A stretch of DNA of 64,000 bases. Source: Vicinamibacterales bacterium. Its GTDB lineage: Bacteria; Acidobacteriota; Vicinamibacteria; Vicinamibacterales; Fen-181. This document shows positions 26,001-33,208 of this stretch, piece by piece (positions within the stretch are counted from its first letter, which is position 1; each line of letters opens with the position of its first letter). The stretch is taken from the NCBI GenBank assembly GCA_036504215.1, contig DASXVO010000007.1, positions 46,599 through 110,598 of the forward strand. The letters run 5' to 3'. A program made the position numbers and the translations under genes. Under the pieces are notes generated by a model. The model searched no databases. It saw only the letters and a program-made list of their open reading frames with translations, and was not told the DNA's origin.

Positions 26001-26484
26001 GCTGCGCCGGCGTCGGCGCCACGACGGCCGCCAGTTGCGCGCGGCGTTCGGCGAGACGATCGCGGAAGGAGAGCAGGCGGCGCGACGACTTCAGGTCGGT
26101 CTCCGTCAGCGCGATCGTGCCGAGCGCGTTCACGCCCTGGATCTGCCGACGCGGGCTGCCGGTCCCGTCTGGCGTGTTGAGCCAACTGGCGAGCCGGTCG
26201 GCGACGAAGCGGCGTTCGCCCGCGTCGGCCAGGACTGTTTCGAGCAGCGGGAGCAGTTGTTCCGAGCGATCGACCTCGTTGAGGTTCACGAGGCGGCCCG
26301 CAGTCAGCGCGGGCGCGGCGTCCGCCAGGGCGGATCGCTGCGCGGAGTACACCAGCCACAGGCCAGCCACGGCGACGAGCGACGCCGCCAGGAGCCCCAC
26401 GAGTTCGAAGCCGCGGCCCCTCGCCCGGCGGGTTGCGACCGCCGTCTCCGCCCGCTCGGCCGCCGTGCTGTGCGTCATCCGCAT
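23014..26484 (-). CDS. SEDS peptidoglycan polymerase fused to a class B penicillin-binding protein
   Basis: One 1156-residue polypeptide contains both halves of an elongation or division synthase. After one N-terminal helix and a soluble stretch (about 1-190), about a dozen membrane helices (about 190-640) carry SEDS motifs, including IPAGHTDLILAAVGEELG with the conserved catalytic Asp. A PBP pedestal follows, then a transpeptidase with S876-A-F-K879, S941-C-N943 and K1067-T-G-T, all three active-site motifs intact. A Pro/Ala-rich insert lies near the C-terminus. The ATG at 26484 is preferred over the TTG at 26490 because GGAAGG lies about 9 nt upstream. In most bacteria the two activities are separate proteins (RodA with PBP2, FtsW with FtsI). 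Whether it serves elongation or division is not clear. Confidence 0.9.
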   Translation of the reverse strand: MRMTHSTAAERAETAVATRRARGRGFELVGLLAASLVAVAGLWLVYSAQRSALADAAPALTAGRLVNLNEVDRSEQLLPLLETVLADAGERRFVADRLASWLNTPDGTGSPRRQIQGVNALGTIALTETDLKSSRRLLSFRDRLAERRAQLAAVVAPTPAQPDVKISLLTPAQLAALRRALVVRTPASYRGQLWLAIALFFPGFYLAHAWLRLRRSAADPVLLPIVHVLCGIGFVMMVGMRDPLRDAAFYARFAQGTLVGCLVLAAAAAFSFQRSLLRKLSYVPLLGAVALSLLLIAFGSGPGSSDAKVNLMGVQPVEAIRVLVVLFLAGYFANRWELLRALKEPKLGAAGRLGLDVPRFDYVLPVLIGMGLVLLFFFLQKDLGPALVLACVFLAMYGVARGRVTMVAIGLLLLAAGFACGYALGYPHTVVQRIQMWLSPWDNPVRGGDQIAHALWALGTGAATGTGLGLGDPHVIPAGHTDLILAAVGEELGLVGLAVVFVLNGVLAYRSLRIALRAPGDYTCFLALGLTLGIFLQLLLISAGLLGLMPLTGVATPFLSYGRSSMIANFLAFGILLSISAGSAVHDDKPEFARPVWWVAGAMAAVLIAVVVRVGFLQTFAADRTVAATALTVQADGVRRFEYNPRLLAAAQQIVRGTITDRNGIPLATSRVADLQAHATELTALGIAPTDVCPATTSRCYPFGGVTFHLLGDWRSQVNWAAGNTSFIERDSDARLRGYNDHARVVDVTDSRTGKVTKVIRRDLTELLPLLRHRYQPQDETVQRLLTRPRDIRLAIDIRLQLQVASILKAGVDRAGQKEGAAVVLTPDGDLLASVSYPWPSVSPGLAVKPANDTTTTDPDERLLDRARYGLYPPGSAFKVVTATAALRKDTALTHQAFTCERLPDGRVGKQLPGWNRPIRDDPADKTPHGTTEMERGLIVSCNAYFAQLGLQLGAPALQETAGLFEISLGQPESAKQVRDTLPFAAYGQGQVLATPFKMARVAATIAADGAMPQGRWIVDETNRRTDAPRPVLTAPLAQGLGHTMRRVVLEGTGRSLKDLQPPIAGKTGTAEVQDAGAHAWFIGFAPFGGPASIPVAVPATSAAPPATAAPATAPPRTFSRIAFAVLVEHGGHGGTAAAPIAGNIVTAAKKLEVIR

Positions 26485-26700
26485 CGGCAATCACACCTTC
26501 CAGCCAAAGACGGTCTCCGTGATCACGAACAACGCAGAGTCCGCAGGGGGCGCGGAGACAACGAACGCCGTGGGTTCCAGCTCCGCGTGCCCTGCGACCT
26601 CTGTGTCGAAATCGGCTTCCCGTACTTCGCCAGCCGCCTCATCGTCCTGTGTTCTTCGTTCTGCGTTTCCGGTTCAGGATGCGTCACCACACATCCACTG

Positions 26701-28665
26701 CTAGCCCTCCGTGGGCGCGGTCAGGCCGTCCAGGCGCTTCTGGACTTCGTCCAGTCTGGCCTGCACCTGACGCATCACCGCGCTCACCTCACCAAAACCG
26801 ATCGCTTTGCCGTAGATCTCCAGCGCGTGGCGATAGTCGTCCGCCGCTTTCTGCAGGCAGTCGCGCTCCTGCGCCAGGCCGCGTACGCTGCCTGCTTCAC
26901 GACGCATGCGGTCCGCACGGCTGCGATACCCATCGCCGATCTGGACGAGTTCCCGATTGCCGGGACGGTACCCGCGCGTCTCGGCCTCGTGCAACGCGGC
27001 GATCGCCTTGTCGAGATCCTCGAGGCCGTAGACATAGGTCCGCGCCAGACCGAGGTACGGATCGGGCCAACGGTTGTCGAGGCGGGCGGCGTCCTCGAAG
27101 TCGACGACCGCGTCGTGCAGCGGCTGCGCCGCGGCCTGCCTGCCGCGCTTCCGCGCTTCGCCGGTGATCCGCTGAACCTGGCCTTCGCAGTACCGCAGCC
27201 GTGCGGTCAGTCGCTTGTCGCTCGGATCGAGGCGCAACGCGTCGGTCAACCAGCCCGCGGCGTCGCGCCACTGGGCTTCGCGGACGACGGGCGCATCCTG
27301 CCGGTAGTCGCCGATCACGCGTTCCGCCTGCTCGAGGAGCCGATCCTTGAGCTGTCCGCGCACGCCGACCAGGCCGATGCCAAGCAGGCTCCGATGCGAC
27401 AGGTCCTGGTATTCGTTCCAGACGCCGTGCATCTCGGGGGGCTTTGCGGTGGCGACGTCCGCTCGCAGCTTCTTGGCCGCGCTCCAGACGATGGCCTCGT
27501 TCCCGACGACGCCGATCGACCCGAGGACGACGGCGATGGCGGCGAACCGTCGCGCGCGCGTCAGGCGCAGAGCCCAGGCGGTTGGCGCGACCGGGACCGC
27601 AACCGCTTCGGCGGCCTCACCGCCCGGCCGTGGAACCGGCGGCGGCCCGGCGAGCGTTCTCCGCGTCGCCTCGCTGTCCGCGTCCAGGTCGAGGGCGTGC
27701 TCCGGCTCGATCGTCCGGCGCGTGATCTCGGCGTTGGTGTCGAGCGGCGTCCCCTCGAGCACGGTGCGCCGAGTGGCCTCGTGCTCCGACTCGGCGAGCC
27801 ACTCACGATCCGCCCGTGTTTCCCGGCCTGCCCGGAATGCGTCGAGGTCGGCGCGAATGTCGCCAGCCGATTGGTACCGTCGGTGGAGATCGCCGGCCAG
27901 CAGTTTGAGCACCAGGCGGACCAGTGCCGGCGGAACTGAATCGGGCAGCGGTGGAGGAGGCTGGCGCGACCGAATGCGGGCCTCGAGCTTCGAGTTCGTC
28001 TCGGCCTCGAACGGCGGGGTGCCGGACAACATCTCGTACAGGAGGATCCCGACCGACCAGAAGTCGACGTGGATGTCCACCTCGCCGCTCTCGAGGCGTT
28101 CGGGCGACAGGTACGCCAGGCTGCCGAAGTCGTTGCGCGTGAGCTTGCGACTGAGCGCAAGGCCCTTGGCGATCCCGAAGTCCAGCACCTTCACGTGGCC
28201 GGCGAGATTCAGCCGGACGTTCTTCGGCTTGATGTCGCCGTGGATGATTCCGCGCAGCTTCCGATCGTCGAGCGTCGCCTCGAATTCGTGGGCCTTCTGG
28301 AGGAATTCGCAGACTTCCGACGCAACCCACGCCGCAGTCTCGGCCGCCAGCGGCCCGCGTTCGATGCGCTCCGCGAGGTCCTCGCCGTCCACGTACTCCA
28401 TGTCGATGCAGAAATACTCGTCGATCGTCGCGTACGCGTGCACGGCCGGCACGTGGCTGTCGACGCGGCTGAACTGATCCTGCAATGCGGCTCCGCGGCA
28501 CTCGGCTTCGCAGATCTCGCGCGAATCGCGGTCCGGCTTCTGCTCGACCACCTTGAGCGCAATCTCGACGTTCCGGGCCGTGTCACGGGCCAGGTAGACA
28601 TCGGCCATCCCGCCCCGCCCAAGGCGGCGAATCAGCCGATACTTGCCGAAATCACGGTCGAGCAT
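26701..28665 (-). CDS. Membrane Ser/Thr protein kinase with a TPR-like extracytoplasmic domain
   Basis: A 654-residue Hanks-type kinase. The kinase domain (about 9-275) has the glycine loop GRGGMADV (16-23), catalytic Lys38, HGDIKPKN (142-149; HGD instead of HRD, so not an RD kinase), DFG (162-164) and SPE (187-189). A linker (about 290-345) carries three similar motifs, ATRRTV, ITRRTI and ATRRTL, with threonines 298/301, 315/318 and 334/337. One transmembrane helix (about 374-394) precedes a helical C-terminal region of about 250 residues with TPR-like character. The ATG at 28665 has no ribosome site and lies 23 nt after the phosphatase stop; translation may depend on the upstream gene. Likely targets are its neighbours. 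Confidence 0.9.
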   Translation of the reverse strand: MLDRDFGKYRLIRRLGRGGMADVYLARDTARNVEIALKVVEQKPDRDSREICEAECRGAALQDQFSRVDSHVPAVHAYATIDEYFCIDMEYVDGEDLAERIERGPLAAETAAWVASEVCEFLQKAHEFEATLDDRKLRGIIHGDIKPKNVRLNLAGHVKVLDFGIAKGLALSRKLTRNDFGSLAYLSPERLESGEVDIHVDFWSVGILLYEMLSGTPPFEAETNSKLEARIRSRQPPPPLPDSVPPALVRLVLKLLAGDLHRRYQSAGDIRADLDAFRAGRETRADREWLAESEHEATRRTVLEGTPLDTNAEITRRTIEPEHALDLDADSEATRRTLAGPPPVPRPGGEAAEAVAVPVAPTAWALRLTRARRFAAIAVVLGSIGVVGNEAIVWSAAKKLRADVATAKPPEMHGVWNEYQDLSHRSLLGIGLVGVRGQLKDRLLEQAERVIGDYRQDAPVVREAQWRDAAGWLTDALRLDPSDKRLTARLRYCEGQVQRITGEARKRGRQAAAQPLHDAVVDFEDAARLDNRWPDPYLGLARTYVYGLEDLDKAIAALHEAETRGYRPGNRELVQIGDGYRSRADRMRREAGSVRGLAQERDCLQKAADDYRHALEIYGKAIGFGEVSAVMRQVQARLDEVQKRLDGLTAPTEG

Positions 28666-28688
28666 AAAGGAGGCTCAAGGCTCGAGGC

Positions 28689-30398
28689 TCAAGTCCTGGG
28701 AGTCCTCGCGCGGGGCGCGGGCGGTGCCGGCTTCTGCGCCGCATCGTCTGCGTTCCGCCGCACGATGTTGTCGCGGAGCACCTCGGCGAGTCTCGCCGGT
28801 TGCAGTCCCACGATCTGGTCGGGCCGATTCTGGCCGGTGACGATGTTGCCCGAGAAGAAGGCGTCGGCCCTCTCGCGGATCTCGATGCCGGGCTTGCCGG
28901 CGCCCTCCGGCTCGCGGCCGCCTCCCGGTGTCGGGCCGCTCCCGTTGGACGCGACCACGTTGTTGATCAGCCGCGGAAACGCCTCGGGTTCGACGATCAC
29001 GCCGACGCCTGGATTCGACGCGATCCGACTCCCGCGCAGCACGCCGCGCGATCGGGGCGCGAACACCACCGCCGCGACCTCCGCAGCCGTCACCTCCACA
29101 TCGCTGACCTCGGCTTCGCCATCCTCGATCCGCACGCCGATGCCGAGCCGGCGTTCGGGGAGGCCGGAGATTCGGAAGCCGACCAGTTGAGCCTGCTCGC
29201 GAATCGTCACCGCCGGCGTGTCGAGGGTCAGGCCAGGACGGGGCACCAGGATCGCCTCCCGGGAATCTCGGCTCACGAGTCGAATCCCGCGGTCGAGCAC
29301 GATGGGCGCATCGTAGACGCCGCGTTCCACCTCGATCGCGTCGCCGCGTTGCGCGCGCTTGAGCGCCGCATCGATCGTCGCGGCGTCCGCGTCCGGCCCG
29401 GCGCCGACACGCCACGTCCGGGACCACGACGTCGGCCGCGTGGCCTCGAGCAGCCGGCCGGAGAGGCCGTCGATCGTCGACAACGCCCCGTACGCCGCGG
29501 CGAGGCCGATTCCGCACCCGACCAAGACCGCACCCGCGATCCAGCCCCACGGCCATCTCCGTGCCACACGCACTGCGGGCGCGCCAGTACCTCGCCCCGC
29601 GCCGCCGATGCGGCCGCGCCGCCGCCGGGCGGTTTCGGCGAACCGCGGTCCCGCGACGAACACCGCCGTCACGTTGTCCTTGCCGCCTTCGTCGTTCGCC
29701 GCCTCGATCAGCCGGTCCACCACCGCCTGCGGCTCGGCGGCATTCCCGTACACGATGTCCCCGATGGCCGACGAGGTGACGAGATCGGTGAGGCCATCCG
29801 TGCAGATGAGCAGCGCATCATCGTCCGAAAAGGGGCCGTCGAGGACTTCGATGAAATCGTCGTCGCCGGGCTCGTGCGGCTCGGATCCCACGTCGCGGAA
29901 GATCTCGTTGCGGCGCGGGTGGCGCATCGCATCGAGTTCGTCGAGTTCGCCCGCGTCCTCGCGCTCGCCGACCGGCGAGTGGTCGTGCGTCACCTTGGTG
30001 ATCTGCCCGTCGCGGCAGATGTACAGGCGCGTGTCGCCCACGTGGCCGACGGTCAGGCGGCCGTCGCGCACGAGTGCGGCCGTCAGCACACACGCCATCC
30101 CGCTCCACGCCGGATCGGATTGCGCGAGGTGGTGCACCTCGTTGTTGGCCAGCGTGATCGCTTCGCGCAGCCGCTCGGCGGGGCTCCCGGTCTCGCGCTC
30201 GAGCCGCGCGCGGATCATCGACCGTGCCGTCTCGGCGGCTTTCTCGCCTGCCGCCTGACCGCCGACGCCGTCGATGACGGTGAACAGACCGCGTTCGGCG
30301 TCGCAGTGGAACCGGTCCTCGTTGTTCTCGCGGACGAGCCCGGCATGACTCGCGGCCGCCGCGACGAGCGGTGGGCGGGGCGCGATGGTGCTAGGCAT
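28689..30398 (-). CDS. PP2C-type Ser/Thr phosphatase with transmembrane helix and parallel beta-helix ectodomain
   Basis: A 569-residue protein. The PP2C catalytic domain (about 8-250) has its metal motifs: NNEDRF (25-30), IDGVGG (42-47), GHVGDTRLY (118-126), TDGLTD (200-205) and GGKDNVTA (238-245). After an Arg-rich stretch there is one transmembrane helix (about 284-303). The outer part (about 330-545) has regularly spaced Val/Ile-rich strands with N-x-V and G-V-x-I patterns typical of right-handed parallel beta-helices. The cytoplasmic domain should reverse phosphorylation by the neighbouring kinase. A PP2C with this external domain is unlike mycobacterial PstP, which has a short tail. The start overlaps the microprotein gene by 8 nt. 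Confidence 0.87.
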   Translation of the reverse strand: MPSTIAPRPPLVAAAASHAGLVRENNEDRFHCDAERGLFTVIDGVGGQAAGEKAAETARSMIRARLERETGSPAERLREAITLANNEVHHLAQSDPAWSGMACVLTAALVRDGRLTVGHVGDTRLYICRDGQITKVTHDHSPVGEREDAGELDELDAMRHPRRNEIFRDVGSEPHEPGDDDFIEVLDGPFSDDDALLICTDGLTDLVTSSAIGDIVYGNAAEPQAVVDRLIEAANDEGGKDNVTAVFVAGPRFAETARRRRGRIGGAGRGTGAPAVRVARRWPWGWIAGAVLVGCGIGLAAAYGALSTIDGLSGRLLEATRPTSWSRTWRVGAGPDADAATIDAALKRAQRGDAIEVERGVYDAPIVLDRGIRLVSRDSREAILVPRPGLTLDTPAVTIREQAQLVGFRISGLPERRLGIGVRIEDGEAEVSDVEVTAAEVAAVVFAPRSRGVLRGSRIASNPGVGVIVEPEAFPRLINNVVASNGSGPTPGGGREPEGAGKPGIEIRERADAFFSGNIVTGQNRPDQIVGLQPARLAEVLRDNIVRRNADDAAQKPAPPAPRARTPRT

Positions 30399-30486
30399 CG
30401 TTCGACACGGCGCGGAACACGAGACCGCCGGCCACCAGGACCAGCAGCAGCAGATAGACGTAGCGCAGCCAGTGGAGCGATGTCAC
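30391..30486 (-). CDS. 31-residue membrane microprotein between the FHA and PP2C genes
   Basis: A short frame starts at GTG 30486 and reads about MTSLHWLRYVYLLLLVLVAG, then GLVFRAVSNDA. It has a single hydrophobic helix (about residues 8-25) flanked by Arg on the N-terminal side. The start overlaps the FHA stop codon in GTGA, and its own stop at 30391 lies inside the first codons of the PP2C gene (8-nt overlap). These overlaps on both sides argue that it is translated as part of the operon and is not spacer. I know no family for it. It may be a regulatory subunit or membrane anchor for the FHA protein or the phosphatase. Confidence 0.72.
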   Translation of the reverse strand: MTSLHWLRYVYLLLLVLVAGGLVFRAVSNDA

Positions 30487-31346
30487 GATCCGCTCCCGAC
30501 CTCGAACTCGAGGACGATGGCGTTCGCAAGGCCGATCCGTGCGCGGGACGGCAACGGCACCTCCACACCCTTGTCGCGTTTGCGGCCTTCGACCACCTCG
30601 ACGCTCGACGGAATTGCCACGCCGTCCACCGTCGTGCCGAGGCTGCTCAGGTCCTTCAGGAAGAACTGGCCCGACACGTCGTCGCGCCGGAGCCGTACGT
30701 GCTCGCGTGACACGTCCGGTGACGCGTCCAGCTTGATGTCCACCCAGTACCCGACGCCGCCGCGGCCGATGACGATCGGGCTCCTGGTCACCGGCACCCG
30801 CTGGCGTCCCTGCTTATCCTCATACGTCAGCGTGGCATACAGGGTTCCAGCCGAACCGGGCGCGGGCGCCGCCGGCGCGACGACCTCGCGGCTGCTCGTA
30901 TGCTCGCCTCGGCGCATGGTGGTGATGCGTCGCGTGCGCGAGCCTTCGAACTCCGGCTGCGCGGGCAGCGTCAACTCGGATGCGATCGCGATATCGCCGG
31001 GTGCCATCTCGCCGTCCGCGTCGGGCTCGAAGCGGATCTCCCACGATTCGGGCGGTGCGTCGATCGGCGGGTGGGCTTCCTCGCCTCCGAGCAGCTTTCG
31101 CGCGAACCCGCCGGATTTCGCCCGCTCGTTCCAGGCGCGGACCTCGTCATCCAGCGCGCGCTTCGCCTGTTCGGCGATCAGCGGGACGATGCCCTCGATC
31201 CGCTGGTGATCGGCCGGATGGAGGTAGACGAAGAAGCGGGACGGCGCCACGGTCGTGTAGAGCAGTGGCTCGAGGTTGGCCCGCATCGCACGGACGATCT
31301 CCAGGATGATCGCCTTGCCGGTCGCAAGTTTGTCGGTGTCTGGCAT
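30483..31346 (-). CDS. FHA-domain protein with a DUF3662-like N-terminal domain
   Basis: A 287-residue cytoplasmic protein. Residues about 1-115 share the FhaA-type N-terminal fold pattern (a long helix, then the strands RFFVYLHPADHQRIEGIVP). Residues about 195-285 are an FHA domain with VIGRGG, VSREHVRL and LKDLSSLGTTVDG. Between them a Thr/Arg-rich stretch near residues 135-152 (GSRTRRITTMRRGEHTSS) resembles the T-R-R-T motifs of the kinase linker and could be a phosphorylation site. It is first or second in the minus-strand cluster and overlaps the microprotein by 4 nt. It plausibly senses or transmits kinase state to the cell-wall machinery. Confidence 0.83.
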   Translation of the reverse strand: MPDTDKLATGKAIILEIVRAMRANLEPLLYTTVAPSRFFVYLHPADHQRIEGIVPLIAEQAKRALDDEVRAWNERAKSGGFARKLLGGEEAHPPIDAPPESWEIRFEPDADGEMAPGDIAIASELTLPAQPEFEGSRTRRITTMRRGEHTSSREVVAPAAPAPGSAGTLYATLTYEDKQGRQRVPVTRSPIVIGRGGVGYWVDIKLDASPDVSREHVRLRRDDVSGQFFLKDLSSLGTTVDGVAIPSSVEVVEGRKRDKGVEVPLPSRARIGLANAIVLEFEVGSGS

Positions 31347-31371
31347 GGTGGTCGCTTCACGCTCCGGTCCA

Positions 31372-31632
31372 CTACCTTACACCGTCCGTGGGGAGGAATG
31401 GCAATCGGCTCTTCCCATCGTCCCGGCGGGGACGATGCCGGTGGTCCCTCGCCGCGAAGATCCCGAACGCGATGAGCGGGATCACCACGCACGAGCAGCC
31501 CACGAACAACGTGACGAAGAGCATGAACAGCACGGACCCTCCATCCGGACCGTCGGCATCGGTCTGGCGCCGAAGCGTCTCGGCGTCCGTCCGCGCGATC
31601 GGGGGCTGTCGAGCCCGCGACCCGACACCCAT
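31372..31632 (-). CDS. Possible small membrane protein at the head of the FHA/kinase cluster
   Basis: A frame of about 86 residues with a polar N-terminal half, a strong hydrophobic helix (LFMLFVTLFVGCSCVVIPLI) and a short Arg-rich basic tail. It ends 26 nt before the FHA gene on the same strand. No ribosome site supports the ATG at 31632, and I know no family. It could be a real membrane subunit or an accidental open frame. Confidence 0.35.
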   Translation of the reverse strand: MGVGSRARQPPIARTDAETLRRQTDADGPDGGSVLFMLFVTLFVGCSCVVIPLIAFGIFAARDHRHRPRRDDGKSRLPFLPTDGVR

Positions 31633-31738
31633 CGACGGTTGAGGATGACTACGCAAGGCGGCGGCCACAATGAAGACCATCTGATCTGTCTTATTTACAG
31701 TTAGTTACGTGACTCTCTGTTCATTCGATCCTGCCTGG

Positions 31739-31768
31739 AACTCTCAGGAGGTGAGAAAAACTCTCAGG
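31739..31768 (+). promoter_or_regulatory. Two direct repeats 20 bp apart upstream of the sigma-54 activator
   Basis: AACTCTCAGG occurs at 31739-31748 and again at 31759-31768, two helical turns apart on the same face of the DNA. The first ATG of the activator is 22 bp downstream. The spacing suggests a binding site for a dimeric regulator, possibly autoregulation; no consensus identifies the protein. Confidence 0.45.
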
Positions 31769-31789
31769 TGCGAGTACACTACGAGCCGC

Positions 31790-33160
31790 ATGTCTCGCCA
31801 GATCCTGGTTCTCGATACCCCGGCATCGGTGCTGAGCGAACTCCGCGAGGCCCTGGCGACCGTGGTCGATCCGTCCGCGCAGGTGGAGGTGGTGTGCGAT
31901 GGCGCCGAGGTGGTGCGCCGCCTCGAGCGCGAGCCGCCCGTCGACGTCCTGGTCGTGCCATACCCGGACGGCGATGGGCGCACGGCGGCCGTCGACGTGA
32001 TTCGCCGCGTGCGCGCGATCGACACCGGGCTGCCGGTGATTGCGGTGGCGGCGCAGGGCGACGTGCGGATTGCCGCGGAGGCGGTCGAGGCCGGAGCGAC
32101 CGACTTCCTCGTGCGGGGCGACCGGCTGCGCGAGCGCCTGGCGACGCTCGTTGGCAAGGTGCGGCACACGCTGGCGCTCGTCGATCGGAACCGCGCATTG
32201 AAAGAGCAGAACGTCAGGCTGCGGCAGCGAGACCGGGAGCGATCGCAAATCGTCGGCGAGTCGCCGCAGATTCTGGAGGTGCTGGAGCGCATCGTGCGGG
32301 TGGCCGCGATTCCGCGTCCGGTGCTCATCGTCGGCGAGCGCGGGACGGGCAAGGAGCTCGTGGCCCGTGCGATCCACGCGACGGCGGGCAAGGGCGAGCG
32401 GCCGTTCGTGGCGGTGAACTGTGCGGCGTTTCCCGAGACGCTGCTCGAGAGCGAGCTGTTCGGCCACGAACGCGGTGCCTTCACCGGTGCCGAACGCCTG
32501 GCCCCAGGGAAGTTCGAGCAGGCCAACGGCGGCACGCTCTTCCTCGACGAGATCTCGAGGATGCCGCTGCCGTTCCAGCAGAAGATCCTGCGCGTGGTCG
32601 AGTACGGGACGTTCACCCGCATCGGCGGGACGCAGGAATTGCGGTCGAGCGCGCGGCTGCTGGCGGCGAGCAATGTGGATCTCGAAGCCGGCATTCGGGC
32701 CGGCTGGTTTCTCCCCGACCTGTACGATCGGCTGGCCTTCGAGACCGTTCGCGTGCCGCCGCTGCGCGAGCGGCAGGGGGATATTCGCTTCCTCGCACGC
32801 CACTTCCTCCGCGAATTCCTCCGCGAAGTGCCGTCGCTCGGTGAAAAGGGCTTTGCCGAGGATGCGCTGGAACTGCTCGAACGCCATTCGTTTCCGGGGA
32901 ACGTTCGCGAACTGAAGACGACCATCGAGCGAGCGGCCTATCGCGACACGACGCGCGAGATCAACATCGAGGACCTGGCGTTGCCGCTGCCGGCCGCCGC
33001 GTCGTCCGCGGGTGGGACGTTCAGCGAGCGCGTGGCGGCTTTCGAGCGCCAGCTCGTGCACGACGCGCTCGAAGCGTCACACGGCAACCAAGCCGATGCG
33101 GCGCGCCACCTGGGGCTGGCGTACCACCGGTTCCGGTACTACGCGCACAAGTACCGCTGA
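31790..33160 (+). CDS. Sigma-54-dependent activator with a degenerate receiver domain
   Basis: A 456-residue NtrC-family activator. The N-terminal receiver-like domain (about 1-120) lacks the phosphorylation site: the position of the acceptor Asp is Pro57 in VDVLVVPYPDGDG, one of the usual N-terminal acidic pair is missing (D9-T10), and the conserved Lys-Pro is replaced in FLVRGDRL. The AAA+ domain (about 155-390) is intact, with GERGTGKE (182-189), GAFTGA (229-234, the sigma-54 contact loop), and GGTLFLDEI as Walker B. A Fis-type helix-turn-helix ends the protein (about 420-456). The ATG at 31790 matches the start of the receiver fold. The activity is probably controlled by protein-protein contact instead of phosphorylation. 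Targets are unknown. Confidence 0.9.
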   Translation: MSRQILVLDTPASVLSELREALATVVDPSAQVEVVCDGAEVVRRLEREPPVDVLVVPYPDGDGRTAAVDVIRRVRAIDTGLPVIAVAAQGDVRIAAEAVEAGATDFLVRGDRLRERLATLVGKVRHTLALVDRNRALKEQNVRLRQRDRERSQIVGESPQILEVLERIVRVAAIPRPVLIVGERGTGKELVARAIHATAGKGERPFVAVNCAAFPETLLESELFGHERGAFTGAERLAPGKFEQANGGTLFLDEISRMPLPFQQKILRVVEYGTFTRIGGTQELRSSARLLAASNVDLEAGIRAGWFLPDLYDRLAFETVRVPPLRERQGDIRFLARHFLREFLREVPSLGEKGFAEDALELLERHSFPGNVRELKTTIERAAYRDTTREINIEDLALPLPAAASSAGGTFSERVAAFERQLVHDALEASHGNQADAARHLGLAYHRFRYYAHKYR

Positions 33161-33208
33161 GTGGGACCAGACGGCCACCACCACGATCACGCGGGTCACC
33201 AAGACGAG

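Noticed and set aside
23086..27939. Very long plus-strand frame opposite the SEDS-PBP and kinase genes
   Set aside because: It covers several genes with clear motifs on the other strand and encodes Arg/Asp-rich sequence without any domain.
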